The notes: generated by a model from the letters alone, not told the origin. DNA of 64,000 nt from Nocardioides furvisabuli (GCF_021083185.1 NZ_JAIGQB010000009.1:1-64000); one strand, 5' to 3'; positions 46,391 to 55,812 are shown, counted from the first letter of the stretch. Translations and numbers: made by a program.

Positions 46391-47698
46391 TCACCAGTGC
46401 GGGCGCATCGGGAAGTCGGAGCGTCCGTCGGCGTGGTTGCGGGTCGCCAGCACCTGGTGGAGCTCCACCTCGTCGCGCTCGAAGCCGATGCGGGAACCGG
46501 CGATGTAGAGGCCCCACACCCGTGCCGTGCCCTCCCCGACCTCGGCCACGCACTCGTCCCAGTGCTCGACCAGGTTGCGGTTCCAGTCGCGCAGCGTGGC
46601 GGCGTAGTGCGGTCGGAGGTTCTCGCTGTGCTGGACCTCCAGGCCCTGGTCCTGCGCGGCGGCGATGATCGTGCCCGACCCGATCAGCTCACCGTCGGGG
46701 AAGACGTAGCGGTCGATGAAGGCGCCGGTCTCCTGACGCGTGTTGCGCGGGCGCGTGATGCAGTGGTTGAGCAGCCGCCCGCCCGGTCGGAGCCGGTCGC
46801 GCAGGTGGGCGAAGTAGGCGGGGTAGTTGCGCACCCCGACGTGCTCGGTCAGCCCGATCGAGCTCACCGCGTCGAAGCCGGTCTCCACGACGTCGCGGTA
46901 GTCGAGGTGGCGCACCTCGGCGAGGTCGCCGAGGCCTTCGCGCTCGATCGCCTCGTTGGCCCACTGGGCCTGCTCCAGCGACAGCGTGACGCCGACGGCG
47001 CGTACGCCGTGCTCGCGCGCCGCGTGGCGCACCATCGTGCCCCAGCCGCAGCCCACGTCGAGCAGGCGCTGGCCGGGCTGCAGGTCGAGCTTGCGGCAGA
47101 CCAGGTCGAACTTCGCCGCCTGCGCCTGCTCGAGGGTGGCCTCCGGTGTCTCGTAGAGGGCGCAGGTGTAGGCCATCGACGGGCCGAGCACGAGCTCGTA
47201 GAAGCGGTTGGAGACGTCGTAGTGGTGCGAGATCACCTCCGCGTCGCGCGTCATCGAGTGACGCACACCCTCCACCGCGCGCCGCCACCGGGGCAGGTGC
47301 TCCTGCGGCGGCGGGGGTGGCGGTCGCAGGCGGGACACCCCCAGGCTGCGGGCGATGAGCACGGCCTCGGACGGCGTCGGCACCCGGAACCTCGTGTGGT
47401 CCTTCAGCAGCACGAGCGCGTCGTACGGGTCGCCGGGGTGGACCCCTGACAGGTCCAGGTCGCCGCTGACGTAGGCGCGCGCCATGCCGAGGTCGCCGGG
47501 TGCGGTCATCAGGAAGGCCAGTCCGCGCTCGGTGCGCAGGTGCATCCCGAGGTCGGCGTCGGTCGGCCCGGCGCTGCTGCCGTCGTACGCCGTGAAGCGC
47601 AGCGGCAGCCCGCCCCGCACGAGCCGGTCCATCGCCTCGCCGATCGAGACGCGGCGCTCGGGACCGTGACGGCTGTCGGTGTGGAAGAGGGAGCTCAT
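46391..47698 (-). CDS. bfaB: cyclopropane-synthase-like fatty acid methyltransferase (10-methyl fatty acid pathway)
   Basis: SAM-dependent methyltransferase of 435 residues, CFA synthase superfamily. SAM site LLDVGCGWGTMVRHAA, then GVTLSLEQAQWANE and SSIGLTEHVGVRNYPAYF with the bicarbonate-type Glu/His region. With the coupled FAD oxidoreductase it matches the BfaB/BfaA (also TmsB/TmsA) pair, which turns oleoyl groups into 10-methylene and then 10-methylstearoyl (tuberculostearate) chains. The start overlaps the bfaA stop as ATGA. Confidence 0.85.
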   Translation of the reverse strand: MSSLFHTDSRHGPERRVSIGEAMDRLVRGGLPLRFTAYDGSSAGPTDADLGMHLRTERGLAFLMTAPGDLGMARAYVSGDLDLSGVHPGDPYDALVLLKDHTRFRVPTPSEAVLIARSLGVSRLRPPPPPPQEHLPRWRRAVEGVRHSMTRDAEVISHHYDVSNRFYELVLGPSMAYTCALYETPEATLEQAQAAKFDLVCRKLDLQPGQRLLDVGCGWGTMVRHAAREHGVRAVGVTLSLEQAQWANEAIEREGLGDLAEVRHLDYRDVVETGFDAVSSIGLTEHVGVRNYPAYFAHLRDRLRPGGRLLNHCITRPRNTRQETGAFIDRYVFPDGELIGSGTIIAAAQDQGLEVQHSENLRPHYAATLRDWNRNLVEHWDECVAEVGEGTARVWGLYIAGSRIGFERDEVELHQVLATRNHADGRSDFPMRPHW

Positions 47699-49062
47699 CG
47701 TCGGTGCACCACCTTGTCGTAGAGGGACGTCAGCCGGTCGTCGGGATCGTGGAGCGCCTTGACCCGCGCGAGGTGCTCGCCGCCGTAGAGACGGTCGAAG
47801 TCCCCACGGTCGTAGAACGCCTCGGAGTAGAGGCTCTTGTGGCCGCCGAGCTCGGAGACCTTCGCCTCGATCGCACGGTTGCGGGGCGACCGGGGCGCGT
47901 CGGGACCGACGTTGACCACGCCCCAGAACCCGACGTTGACGTAGGTCTCGCCCGCACTGAGGGGGTAGCCGGGCCACGGCCGCTCACCGGCGTCGTCGCG
48001 CCGCAGCCGCAGCGGGCACAGCCAGACCGGGCGCATCCCGACCTCGCGGTCGAACCAGTCGAGGAACTCCGGGAGCCGACCCACCGGGACCTCCACGTCC
48101 TGCACGACCCGCTCGCCCTGCGGGCGGCCGGCCAGCCGGTCCAGGCGGTCGCCGACCCCGAGGCGCCGGTCCAGCGCGACGAGCCTCCAGTAGACGTCGG
48201 AGCGACGCAGCCGGCGCGGCCACACCCGGCGTACGAGCGGGTGCTGGGCGCCGAAGGCCCGCGAGCACCAGAACCAGTCGGTGTCCCAGCGCCACAGGTA
48301 GTCGTGCACCGTGAGCCGGTCGGTGGTGCGCTGCTGGAGCGAGCGGTAGAACACCTGCTGCCCGGTGTAGTCGGAGGTCTCCCCCGGCTCGTCGGTCCAG
48401 CGGGCGAGGGTGAGGTAGAGCTCGGTCGGGCTGAAGGCGACCCCGTCGAGGCCGTCGACGCGCTCGCCGTCCCACGCCCGGTCCTCGACGATCCGCGTGA
48501 CCACCGCAGCGAGCGAGGCGGGGTCGTGCAGGCGGACGTGGCGCAGCGCGACGAAGGCCGGCACCGGCTCGAGCTCGATGCGCAGCCGCGTGGCGTAGCC
48601 GAGCGAGCCGTAGGAGTTGGGGAAGGCGTCGAAGAGCGCGTCGCCCGGCTTGCTGGTGACGACGTCGCCGGAGCCGGTCAGGACGTCCATCTCGATCACC
48701 GACTCGTGCGGCAGGCCGTGGCGGAAGCTGGTGGACTCGATGCCCAAGCCGCTCACCGCGCCCCCGAGGGTGATCGTCCTCAGCTGCGGCACGACGAGTG
48801 GGATGCGGCCGTGGGCCAGCGTGACCTCGACGAGGTGCTCGTAGGTGCACATGCCCTGCACGTCGGCCACGTCACCGTCGACCTCGACGACGCCCGCCAG
48901 GCCCGAGACGTCGAGGCCGGCGGAGGTGCCGTCACGGCCCCGGAACAGGTTGCTGGTGCGCTTGGCCAGCCGGACCGGCGCATCCTGCCCCAGCGCAGCG
49001 TAGGAGGCCCGGAGCCTCGCGACCCCCTGCTGGTGCTGCTCACGTCCGACCGGCGTCTGCAC
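47695..49062 (-). CDS. bfaA: FAD-binding oxidoreductase, 10-methylene fatty acid reductase type
   Basis: VAO/PCMH-type FAD protein of 455 residues: N-terminal SNLFRGR then LDVSGLAGVVEVDGDVADVQ, the FAD loop LRTITLGGAVSGLGIESTSF, and NSYGSLGYATRLRIELEPV. The family includes DprE1-like enzymes, but the direct coupling with a CFA-like methyltransferase supports the BfaA/TmsA role, reducing the 10-methylene group with NADPH. GTG start. Nocardioides membranes typically contain 10-methyl acids, in line with this. Confidence 0.83.
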   Translation of the reverse strand: MQTPVGREQHQQGVARLRASYAALGQDAPVRLAKRTSNLFRGRDGTSAGLDVSGLAGVVEVDGDVADVQGMCTYEHLVEVTLAHGRIPLVVPQLRTITLGGAVSGLGIESTSFRHGLPHESVIEMDVLTGSGDVVTSKPGDALFDAFPNSYGSLGYATRLRIELEPVPAFVALRHVRLHDPASLAAVVTRIVEDRAWDGERVDGLDGVAFSPTELYLTLARWTDEPGETSDYTGQQVFYRSLQQRTTDRLTVHDYLWRWDTDWFWCSRAFGAQHPLVRRVWPRRLRRSDVYWRLVALDRRLGVGDRLDRLAGRPQGERVVQDVEVPVGRLPEFLDWFDREVGMRPVWLCPLRLRRDDAGERPWPGYPLSAGETYVNVGFWGVVNVGPDAPRSPRNRAIEAKVSELGGHKSLYSEAFYDRGDFDRLYGGEHLARVKALHDPDDRLTSLYDKVVHRR

Positions 49063-49101
49063 CCCTCCACGCTAGCGAGCGGCAGGCGGCCCAGCGAGGG
49101 T

Positions 49102-49467
49102 CTAAGTGCCCGTGGTCGTGCGGGTGTGGATGCGTCCGCCCGGCTCGCCGACGAGGACCGGGACACCTGGGCCGGCGAGGTCGGCCACCGCACCGAGGTC
49201 GGGAACGGAGTCCGGACCTGCGTCGGTCAGCACGACCGCGGCCTCGAGGCCGGCCGCCGCGGAGGCCACCGCCATCGCCACGCAGGCCTCCAGCGCCGAC
49301 AGGCCGAGGTGCTCCAGGCGCACGCTCGCGGCGGCGTACGTCCGGCCGTCGAGGTCGCGGACCGCCGCGCCCTCCTCGGCCCGGGCGCGCACCCGGGTGG
49401 CGCGGGCGAGCGTCACCAGCTTGGCGTCCTCGGGGCTGAGGTCGGCGGGTTCCGGCGCGTGGGTCAT
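49102..49467 (-). CDS. cytidine-deaminase-like protein lacking zinc ligands
   Basis: A 121-residue protein with the core GAAVRDLDGRTYAAASVRLEH seen in cytidine-deaminase relatives encoded next to CNNM transporters in actinobacteria. The catalytic His-Ala-Glu and Pro-Cys-x2-Cys motifs are absent; only one Cys occurs. It is therefore probably not a deaminase. TAGGCT seven bases upstream of the ATG (49480-49475) suggests a leaderless mRNA. Confidence 0.7.
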   Translation of the reverse strand: MTHAPEPADLSPEDAKLVTLARATRVRARAEEGAAVRDLDGRTYAAASVRLEHLGLSALEACVAMAVASAAAGLEAAVVLTDAGPDSVPDLGAVADLAGPGVPVLVGEPGGRIHTRTTTGT

Positions 49468-49488
49468 GGTCGACAGCCTAGTGAGCCG

Positions 49489-50808
49489 TCAGCGGCCCGA
49501 ACCCACGGCATGCCCCGGTGCGTCGTCGTCCTCGGAGTCCTCGGCGGCGAGCACCGAGACGAGCACGGCCTCGATCTTGTTGCGGCGACCGGTGGCGCGC
49601 TCGGCCTCCAGTCGCAGGCCCTGGCACTCCACGACCGAGCCGGGGATCGGGACCTTGCCGAGGTGCTTGGCCATCAGGCCGCCGACGCTGTCGACGTCGT
49701 CGTCCTCGACCGTGAAGCCCACCAGCTCGTCGAGGTCGTCGACGGGGTAGCGCGAGGAGACCCGGATGGTGCCGTCCTCGAGGTGCTCGACCTCGACCTC
49801 CTCGACGTCGTACTCGTCGGTGATCTCACCGACGATCTCCTCCAGCACGTCCTCGATGGTCACCAGGCCGGCGGTGCCGCCGTACTCGTCGACGACGACG
49901 GCGATGTGCTGGCGGCGCGCCTGGAGCTCGGAGAGCAACGAGTCGACCGGCTTGGAGTCCGGGACGTAGTGCACCGGTCGCATCACCTCGTCGACGCGCT
50001 GGGTGAACTCGACGTCCGGCGCCTCGAAGTCACGGCGGACCAGGTCCTTGAGGTAGGCCATGCCGACGATGTCGTCGAGGTTCTCGTCGACGACGGGGAT
50101 GCGGGAGTAGCCACTGCGCAGGAAGAGCGACAGGGTCTGGCGGATGTTCTTGTGGCGCTCGATGTAGACGACGTCGGGCCGCGGCACCATGACCTCGCGG
50201 GTGATGGTGTCGCCGAGCTCGAAGACCGAGTGGATCATCCGGCGCTCGCCGGACTCGATGACGGCCGACGCCTCAGCCAGGTCGACCAGCTCGCGCAGCT
50301 CGGTCTCGGTGGAGAACGGACCCTCGCTGAAGCCACGGCCGGGGGTGATCGCGTTGCCGAGCATGATCAGCAGCGCCGGGATCGGGCCCAGGATCGTGGT
50401 GACCCGCGACAGCGGCCCGGACGACAGCAGCGCGACCTTGGCGTCGTGCTGGCGACCGATGGTGCGCGGGGCCACGCCGATGACGACGAAGGACACCACC
50501 AGCATCACGCCGATCGTGGTGAGGACGCTGGGCAGCAGCGAGTCCTGGAAGGCGTCGCGCGCCCACGTCGAGACCAGCACGATGGCGCTGATCTCGCACA
50601 GCAGCCGCAGCAGGAGCGCGGTGTTGAGGTAGCGCGCGGGGTCGTCGAGGATCATCACCAGGCGGGTGGCACCGGGGCGCCCGTCGGCCTTGAGCTCCTC
50701 GGCGCGGGCGCGGGAGAAGCCGCTGAGTGCGGCGTCGGCGGCGGAGAAGAGGCCGGCGAGCAGGACCAGGAGGGCAGCCGAGCCGAGCTGCCAGATGTCG
50801 GCGGTCAT
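49489..50808 (-). CDS. CNNM/CorC-type transporter with CBS domains (hemolysin family)
   Basis: Membrane protein of 439 residues: four hydrophobic segments of the DUF21/CNNM domain (to about 180), two CBS domains (about 200-325, including MVPRPDVVYIERHK and VDEYGGTAGLVTIEDVLEEI) and a CorC_HlyC domain at the C-terminus. CNNM/CorC proteins export Mg2+ or related ions; the old name hemolysin is misleading. Starts one base before the ybeY stop region, part of the phoH-ybeY operon. Confidence 0.92.
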   Translation of the reverse strand: MTADIWQLGSAALLVLLAGLFSAADAALSGFSRARAEELKADGRPGATRLVMILDDPARYLNTALLLRLLCEISAIVLVSTWARDAFQDSLLPSVLTTIGVMLVVSFVVIGVAPRTIGRQHDAKVALLSSGPLSRVTTILGPIPALLIMLGNAITPGRGFSEGPFSTETELRELVDLAEASAVIESGERRMIHSVFELGDTITREVMVPRPDVVYIERHKNIRQTLSLFLRSGYSRIPVVDENLDDIVGMAYLKDLVRRDFEAPDVEFTQRVDEVMRPVHYVPDSKPVDSLLSELQARRQHIAVVVDEYGGTAGLVTIEDVLEEIVGEITDEYDVEEVEVEHLEDGTIRVSSRYPVDDLDELVGFTVEDDDVDSVGGLMAKHLGKVPIPGSVVECQGLRLEAERATGRRNKIEAVLVSVLAAEDSEDDDAPGHAVGSGR

Positions 50809-50809
50809 C

Positions 50810-51271
50810 TCAGGCGGGCTCGGGTGCGGAGCGCCACTGCTCCAGCAGCTCGCCCTGGAGGCCGAACATCACGGCGTGCTCCTCCGGCTCGGCGTGGTCG
50901 TAGCCCAGCAGGTGGAGGATGCCGTGGACGGTGAGCAGGTCGATCTCGGCCTCGCGGCCGTGCCCGGCCTCCTCGCCCTGGCGCGCGGCGACGGACGGCG
51001 CCAGCACCAGGTCGCCGAGCACGCCCTCCTCGGGCTCCTCGTTGACCTTGCCGGGGCGCAGCTCGTCCATCGGGAAAGCCAGCACGTCGGTCGGGCCGTC
51101 CTTCTCCATCCACTGGCCGTTGAGCTCGGCGATGGTGTCCTCGTCGACGGCCTTGATGCACAGCTCGGCCTGGGGGTGGACGCGCATCTGCTCCATGACG
51201 AAGCGCGCCAGGCGGGAGAGGCGGCGTACGTCGAGCTCGAGGCCCGACTCGTTGAGGACCTCGATGCTCAT
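50810..51271 (-). CDS. ybeY: endoribonuclease YbeY (rRNA maturation)
   Basis: Zinc endoribonuclease of 153 residues for 16S 3' end processing and ribosome quality control. The zinc site is HGILHLLGYDH, and the conserved GPTDVLAFPMDE lies upstream. The start overlaps the phoH stop by four bases; CNNM follows after one base. Confidence 0.95.
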   Translation of the reverse strand: MSIEVLNESGLELDVRRLSRLARFVMEQMRVHPQAELCIKAVDEDTIAELNGQWMEKDGPTDVLAFPMDELRPGKVNEEPEEGVLGDLVLAPSVAARQGEEAGHGREAEIDLLTVHGILHLLGYDHAEPEEHAVMFGLQGELLEQWRSAPEPA

Positions 51272-52338
51272 CGCGGGCCCCGCTCGGCCGGGGCGGGCGC
51301 GGTGCGCGGGCGCCGGGCGTGCTCGGCTGTCTGGTCCTGGGCGTCGAAGACCTCGTAGGCCTCGACGATGCGGCCCACCAGGCGGTGGCGTACGACGTCG
51401 GTGCCCGTGAGGCGGCAGAAGGAGATGTCGTCGACGCCGTCGAGGATGCCCTCCACGACGCGCAGACCGGACTTGGTCCCCGACGGGAGGTCGACCTGGC
51501 TGGTGTCGCCGGTGACCACGATCCGCGAGCCGAAGCCGAGGCGGGTGAGGAACATCTTCATCTGCTCGGGCGTGGTGTTCTGCGCCTCGTCGAGGATGAT
51601 GAAGGAGTCGTTGAGCGAGCGACCGCGCAGGAACGCCAGCGGCGCGACCTCGATGGTGCCGGCAGCCAGCAGCTTGGGGATCGTCTCGGGGTCGACCATG
51701 TCGTGCAGCGCGTCGTAGAGCGGGCGCAGGTAGGGGTCGATCTTCTCGCTCAGGGTGCCGGGCAGGAAGCCGAGCCGCTCCCCCGCCTCGACGGCCGGGC
51801 GACTCAGGATGATCCGGTTGACCTCCTTGGCCTGCAGCGCCTGCACCGCCTTGGCCATCGCGAGGTAGGTCTTGCCGGTGCCGGCCGGACCGATGCCGAA
51901 GGTGATCGTCGAGGTGTCGATCGACTCGACGTAGCGCTTCTGGTTGAGCGTCTTGGGCCGGATCGTGCGGCCGCGGTTGGACAGGATGTTGAGGCTCAGC
52001 ACGTCGGCCGGGCGCTCCTGGGTCTCGGTGCGCAGCATCTGGATGATCCGCTCGACCGTCTCGCCGGTCACACCCTGACCGGTCCGCACGAGCGTGACGA
52101 CCTCGTCGAGCAGCCGCTCGGCGGTCGCGACCTCCGCGGAGTCCCCGCTCAGGGTGATGCGGTTGCCGCGGACGTGGACGGTGGCGTCGAAGGCCCGCTC
52201 GATCAACCGGAGGTGCTCGTCGCCCGGCCCCAGCACGGAGACCATGTCGATGCTGTTCGGCACGACGACCGTGTGGGTCGGCCGGTCCTGCTGGGAGTCG
52301 GTGTCGGGGCGGGACGAGCGGCGCGTGTTGTCAGTCAT
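51268..52338 (-). CDS. phoH: PhoH-like ATPase
   Basis: Cytoplasmic P-loop ATPase of the PhoH family, linked with YbeY and RNA metabolism (356 residues). An N-terminal KH-like part ([30 protein letters not shown]), Walker [17 protein letters not shown], and Walker [21 protein letters not shown]. The ATG at 52338 is chosen; an ATG at 52386 in the same frame is possible. The biochemical role is not fully known. Confidence 0.93.
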   Translation of the reverse strand: MTDNTRRSSRPDTDSQQDRPTHTVVVPNSIDMVSVLGPGDEHLRLIERAFDATVHVRGNRITLSGDSAEVATAERLLDEVVTLVRTGQGVTGETVERIIQMLRTETQERPADVLSLNILSNRGRTIRPKTLNQKRYVESIDTSTITFGIGPAGTGKTYLAMAKAVQALQAKEVNRIILSRPAVEAGERLGFLPGTLSEKIDPYLRPLYDALHDMVDPETIPKLLAAGTIEVAPLAFLRGRSLNDSFIILDEAQNTTPEQMKMFLTRLGFGSRIVVTGDTSQVDLPSGTKSGLRVVEGILDGVDDISFCRLTGTDVVRHRLVGRIVEAYEVFDAQDQTAEHARRPRTAPAPAERGPR

Positions 52339-52445
52339 GGATGCCCGGGTCGGGCGGCCTTCCGAGTCGGTGGCGGGGCCCTCCATGCTAGCGAGCGTGC
52401 CGCGGAGGGCCCACTCCGTTCGGGGTCGGGGAGGGTGGCACCCGC

Positions 52446-53675
52446 TCAGGGCCGGGTGACCTGCACCATCCCGAGGCACATCTCGTCGGTGGTGCCCTCG
52501 CCCCACACGACGTAGCGGTCGGGCTGGCCCTCGAAGGCGGGGAGCTTGTCGCGCAGCCACTGGACGTGCGTGCACGTGACCTTGACGCTGTCACCCGGCT
52601 CGAGGCGGATCGGCGACACCGGTCGCCCACCCTGGTCGTCGAAGTCCCACACGTCGATGTCGAGGATGGTCTGCGCGCGTGCGGTGTCGGGGTTCACCTC
52701 GATCGAGATCTCGCGACCCAGGAGATGCATGTGGCCGGCCACCCCGTGGATCGTCAGGGGCTCCTGCACCGTGCGCACGCAGGACTGGACCTCACCCGGC
52801 GTCGGGACCGTGTTGCAGAGGATGTGCAGAGCGTTGGCGGTGTTGCCGTCGGCCCCGAAGCGCTCCTGGACGTCGGCCACCGCAGCGGAGCGACCACACA
52901 TCTCCCCGAGGGCGTACTCCTCGCGGCACGGCAGCTCCACCGGCGCGGGCAGCAGCATCGTGCTCAACGCCTCGTAGGGCCGCTTGCCCGGGGCGAGCCG
53001 CAGCTGGGCGGCACTGGTGTCGGGCTCCTGGCCGGCCAGCAGGTTGTAGTGGACCTGCATCACCACGCGGCTGCCCTTCGCGAGCCTGGTGCCGAAGCCG
53101 GGCTTGACGACCGACTCCTCGCCGCCGGGCGCCCACGCGCCGATCCACGCAGCGTCGTCGACGTCCTGGAACCGGTCGAGGCCGGTGCCACCGAAGCAGG
53201 TCCACCCCTCGCCCTCCTCGGCGGCGTCCTTCGCCTCGGCCGCCGCGACCTGCTCCGGCGGGACCTTGAAGAGGATGACGTGGTGCACGACCTCGGGGTT
53301 GCCCGGCAGCACCTGCGTGCCCGTGAGCCACGCGTCGCGCTCGAGGCCCGGGTCGAGCAGGAAGCACCGGTAGTCGTCGGTGCCGGCGCCGTAGGGCGCC
53401 GACGGTGTGTAGCTGCCGGGCATCGCGATCGTCGTACGCGTCTCACCGGCACGCAGCGGCTTCGACCTCGCGGGCTCCGCGTCGTGGCCGCCACCGTGCC
53501 CCCCGGCCGCCTGCTCGGCCTCCTCCGCCGCCGGCACGGGCGGCTCGACCGGCTGGGTGGCGCTGCGCTCGGCGCTGGCGTCGGCCTCGGCGCCGGGGTC
53601 CGTGCCGCCGCAGGCGGACAGGGTGAGGAGCGCGGATGCGAGGAGCGCTCCGAGGACGGTGCGGGTGCGGGTCAT
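52446..53675 (-). CDS. copper type II monooxygenase-like lipoprotein
   Basis: Predicted lipoprotein of 409 residues (lipobox LSAC, Cys about 22), then an Ala/Glu/His-rich linker and a domain that resembles the peptidylglycine/dopamine monooxygenase fold. Copper ligands occur in the right order: His-His in EVVHHVILF, His in VMQVHYNL, His-x-His in GHMHLLG, and Met in DEMCLGM. Several Cys pairs fit an exported protein. The substrate is unknown. It is located between the HIT and phoH genes, seven bases after the HIT stop. Confidence 0.8.
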   Translation of the reverse strand: MTRTRTVLGALLASALLTLSACGGTDPGAEADASAERSATQPVEPPVPAAEEAEQAAGGHGGGHDAEPARSKPLRAGETRTTIAMPGSYTPSAPYGAGTDDYRCFLLDPGLERDAWLTGTQVLPGNPEVVHHVILFKVPPEQVAAAEAKDAAEEGEGWTCFGGTGLDRFQDVDDAAWIGAWAPGGEESVVKPGFGTRLAKGSRVVMQVHYNLLAGQEPDTSAAQLRLAPGKRPYEALSTMLLPAPVELPCREEYALGEMCGRSAAVADVQERFGADGNTANALHILCNTVPTPGEVQSCVRTVQEPLTIHGVAGHMHLLGREISIEVNPDTARAQTILDIDVWDFDDQGGRPVSPIRLEPGDSVKVTCTHVQWLRDKLPAFEGQPDRYVVWGEGTTDEMCLGMVQVTRP

Positions 53676-53682
53676 GGAGGTC

Positions 53683-54036
53683 TCAGATCAGGGACTCGGT
53701 CATGCCGGGCGCCTGCCCGAGCACGTGGAAGTGGGTGTGGAAGACGGTCTGACCGGCCCCGGCGCCCGTGTTGGCGACGAGACGGTAGTCGTCGACGCCG
53801 GCGGCCCGAGCCACCTCGTCGGCCAGCGCCACGGCGTGGCCCACGCTGGCGGGGTCTGCTGCGGCCGACGCGGCGGCGTACTCGTGGTGGTCGAGCGGCA
53901 GGACGAGGACGTGGAAGGGCGCCTGGGGGTTGAGGTCCTTGATCGCGATCGCGTGCTCGGTGCGACCGAGCACGTCGGCGGGGATGTCGCCCGCGACGAT
54001 CTTGCAGAAGACGCAGTCGTCGGAGGTCACGCTCAT
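53683..54036 (-). CDS. HIT family protein (HinT-like)
   Basis: Histidine-triad nucleotide hydrolase of 117 residues; the triad is HTHFHVLG (HxHxH). The N-terminal CVFCKIVAGDIPADV is typical. It hydrolyses adenosine phosphoramidates or similar nucleotides. TAGGCT six bases before the ATG (54048-54043) indicates a leaderless mRNA; it probably opens the operon with the Cu-protein and phoH-ybeY-CNNM. Confidence 0.94.
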   Translation of the reverse strand: MSVTSDDCVFCKIVAGDIPADVLGRTEHAIAIKDLNPQAPFHVLVLPLDHHEYAAASAAADPASVGHAVALADEVARAAGVDDYRLVANTGAGAGQTVFHTHFHVLGQAPGMTESLI

Positions 54037-54101
54037 CCCACCAGCCTAGGGTCTGCGGACGCGGCGTGTAACCGGATGACCGACCCGCTCGTCCAACTAC
54101 C

Positions 54102-55055
54102 GTGAGCGACATGACCTTCCCCACCACCCCGGCCCGACGCGTACGCCGCTGGACAGGCGCGGGCGCTCTGGCGCTGGCTGCCACGCTCGTGCTGACCGGC
54201 TGCACCGGTGACGGGCAGCGCCCGGTGTCCGACGAGACCAGCGAGCCGACCGGCACCGCCAGCCCCGAGCCCACGGAGGAGCCGATCGCGGAGCCGACGG
54301 GCGAACCGACGACGGACCCCACGACCTCCCCCGACAGCACGGTCGTGCCGCTCTACTTCGCCGGTGACGGGCCTGCCGGCACGGCGCTGTTCCGGGAGTT
54401 CCGGCGCGTCGAGGGCGACCCGCTGACCGAGGCCGCGCGCATCATCGCCGGTGGCGACGAGCCGGGCGACCCCGACTACCGCACGCTCTGGCCCCTGGTC
54501 GAGATCACCTCGGTGCAGGCGACCGACGGTGTGCTGCTCGTCGACATCCCGTCCGACGGCTTCACCGAGCGCCCCGACGGCATGTCCAGGCGGGATGCTC
54601 GGCTGGCGCTCCAGCAGCTCGTCTACACGCTCCAGGGCGTCCAGCAGGAGCGGGTGCCGGTGCAGATCCGGCGCGAGGGCGATGCTCCGCTCTTCGGACT
54701 CCCCACCACGACGCCGTACGAGGCGGGCAACGCGCTGCGCACGCTCAACCTGGTCAACATCACGTCTCCTGCCGAGGGCGACGCCGTCACCGGCGACACG
54801 CTGACGGTGACCGGCGTGGCGAACTCCTTCGAGGCCAGCGGACCGTGCCGCCTGCTGCAGGACGGGCAGGAGATCGCGCTCGAGGCCTATCAGTCCGAGG
54901 GCTGGATGGAGGAGCGGCTCTTCCCGTTCGAGGTCGACCTCCCGCTCGACGGCGTCACCGGCGAGGTCGTCGTGCAGTGCGAGACCGACGACCCGAGCGG
55001 CGGCACGGAGGGCAACGGCCCGGCCGTCGACACCAAGACCGTCACCGTGCGGTAG
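54102..55055 (+). CDS. GerMN/Gmad2-domain lipoprotein
   Basis: A 317-residue predicted lipoprotein: signal with lipobox VLTGC (about residue 34), a Pro/Thr/Glu linker (to about 80), a GerMN domain (about 82-200, EAARIIAGGDEPGDPDYRTL) and a C-terminal Gmad2 Ig-like domain (VNITSPAEGDAVTGDTLTV). Similar proteins are linked to spore germination in Bacillus, but in non-sporing actinobacteria the role is unclear, probably in the envelope. GTG at 54102 or ATG at 54111. Confidence 0.88.
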   Translation: MSDMTFPTTPARRVRRWTGAGALALAATLVLTGCTGDGQRPVSDETSEPTGTASPEPTEEPIAEPTGEPTTDPTTSPDSTVVPLYFAGDGPAGTALFREFRRVEGDPLTEAARIIAGGDEPGDPDYRTLWPLVEITSVQATDGVLLVDIPSDGFTERPDGMSRRDARLALQQLVYTLQGVQQERVPVQIRREGDAPLFGLPTTTPYEAGNALRTLNLVNITSPAEGDAVTGDTLTVTGVANSFEASGPCRLLQDGQEIALEAYQSEGWMEERLFPFEVDLPLDGVTGEVVVQCETDDPSGGTEGNGPAVDTKTVTVR

Positions 55056-55068
55056 GCGTCGGACCGCG

Positions 55069-55809
55069 CTAGGACCAGCGGGCGGTGCGGCTCAGCAGCG
55101 CCGCCACCGCGACGACGCCGGCGGTGGACGTGCGCAGCACCTCCGCGCCCAGGCGTACGGACACCGCGCCCGCCGCGACCAGGGCCTCCAGCTCCTCGGG
55201 CGCGATCCCGCCCTCGGGGCCGACGACGACCACGATCCGCCCGGAGGCGGGTACGTCGACGACGCTGAGCGGGGCGCTCGCGTCCTCGTGCAGCACGACG
55301 GCGAGGTCCGCCTCGGCCACGAGCGCGGCAACGTCGGCGGTGGAGGCCAGCGGCGTGACCGTGGGCAGCCACGAGCGCCTCGACTGCTTGGCGGCCTCGC
55401 GGGCGGTCGCCTGCCACCTGGCGTGCGACTTCGTGGCCCGCTCGCCCTTCCAGACCGCCACCGAGCGCGACGCCGCCCACGGCACGACGCGGTCGACGCC
55501 GACCTCGGTGAGCACCTCGACGGCGAGCTCGCCGCGCTCACCCTTGGGCAGCGCCTGCACCACGGTGACGGCCGGCTCGGGACGCGGGACGACGTCGACG
55601 GACCGCACCGAGACCGCGAAGACCCGCTTGCCCGTGGAGGTGATGGCTCCGGTGACCGAGGTCCCGAGGCCGTCGGTCAGCACGACGTGCTCACCCTCGC
55701 GCAGGCGGCGTACGGCGACGGCGTGGTGGGCCTCGTCGCCGCTCACCTCCACGACGGAGCCGACCGACACGTCGGCCAGCGACTCGACGAGGTGGACCGG
55801 CAGGGACAC
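55069..55809 (-). CDS. rsmE: 16S rRNA m3U1498 methyltransferase
   Basis: SPOUT-class methyltransferase of 246 residues. A PUA-like N-terminus (GDEAHHAVAVRRLREGEHVV) and the SAM knot region VVVGPEGGIAPEELEALVAA and LGAEVLRTSTAGVVAVAALL. It follows dnaJ by three bases, the usual hrcA-dnaJ-rsmE arrangement of actinobacteria. Confidence 0.95.
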   Translation of the reverse strand: MSLPVHLVESLADVSVGSVVEVSGDEAHHAVAVRRLREGEHVVLTDGLGTSVTGAITSTGKRVFAVSVRSVDVVPRPEPAVTVVQALPKGERGELAVEVLTEVGVDRVVPWAASRSVAVWKGERATKSHARWQATAREAAKQSRRSWLPTVTPLASTADVAALVAEADLAVVLHEDASAPLSVVDVPASGRIVVVVGPEGGIAPEELEALVAAGAVSVRLGAEVLRTSTAGVVAVAALLSRTARWS

Positions 55810-55812
55810 GGC

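Noticed and set aside
47704..50934. A 1076-codon open frame on the plus strand
   Set aside because: It lies opposite bfaA, the deaminase-like gene and the CNNM gene, which have clear family motifs. Long antisense frames are expected at this GC content, and the translation is a low-complexity mix of Val, Arg, Asp, Glu.
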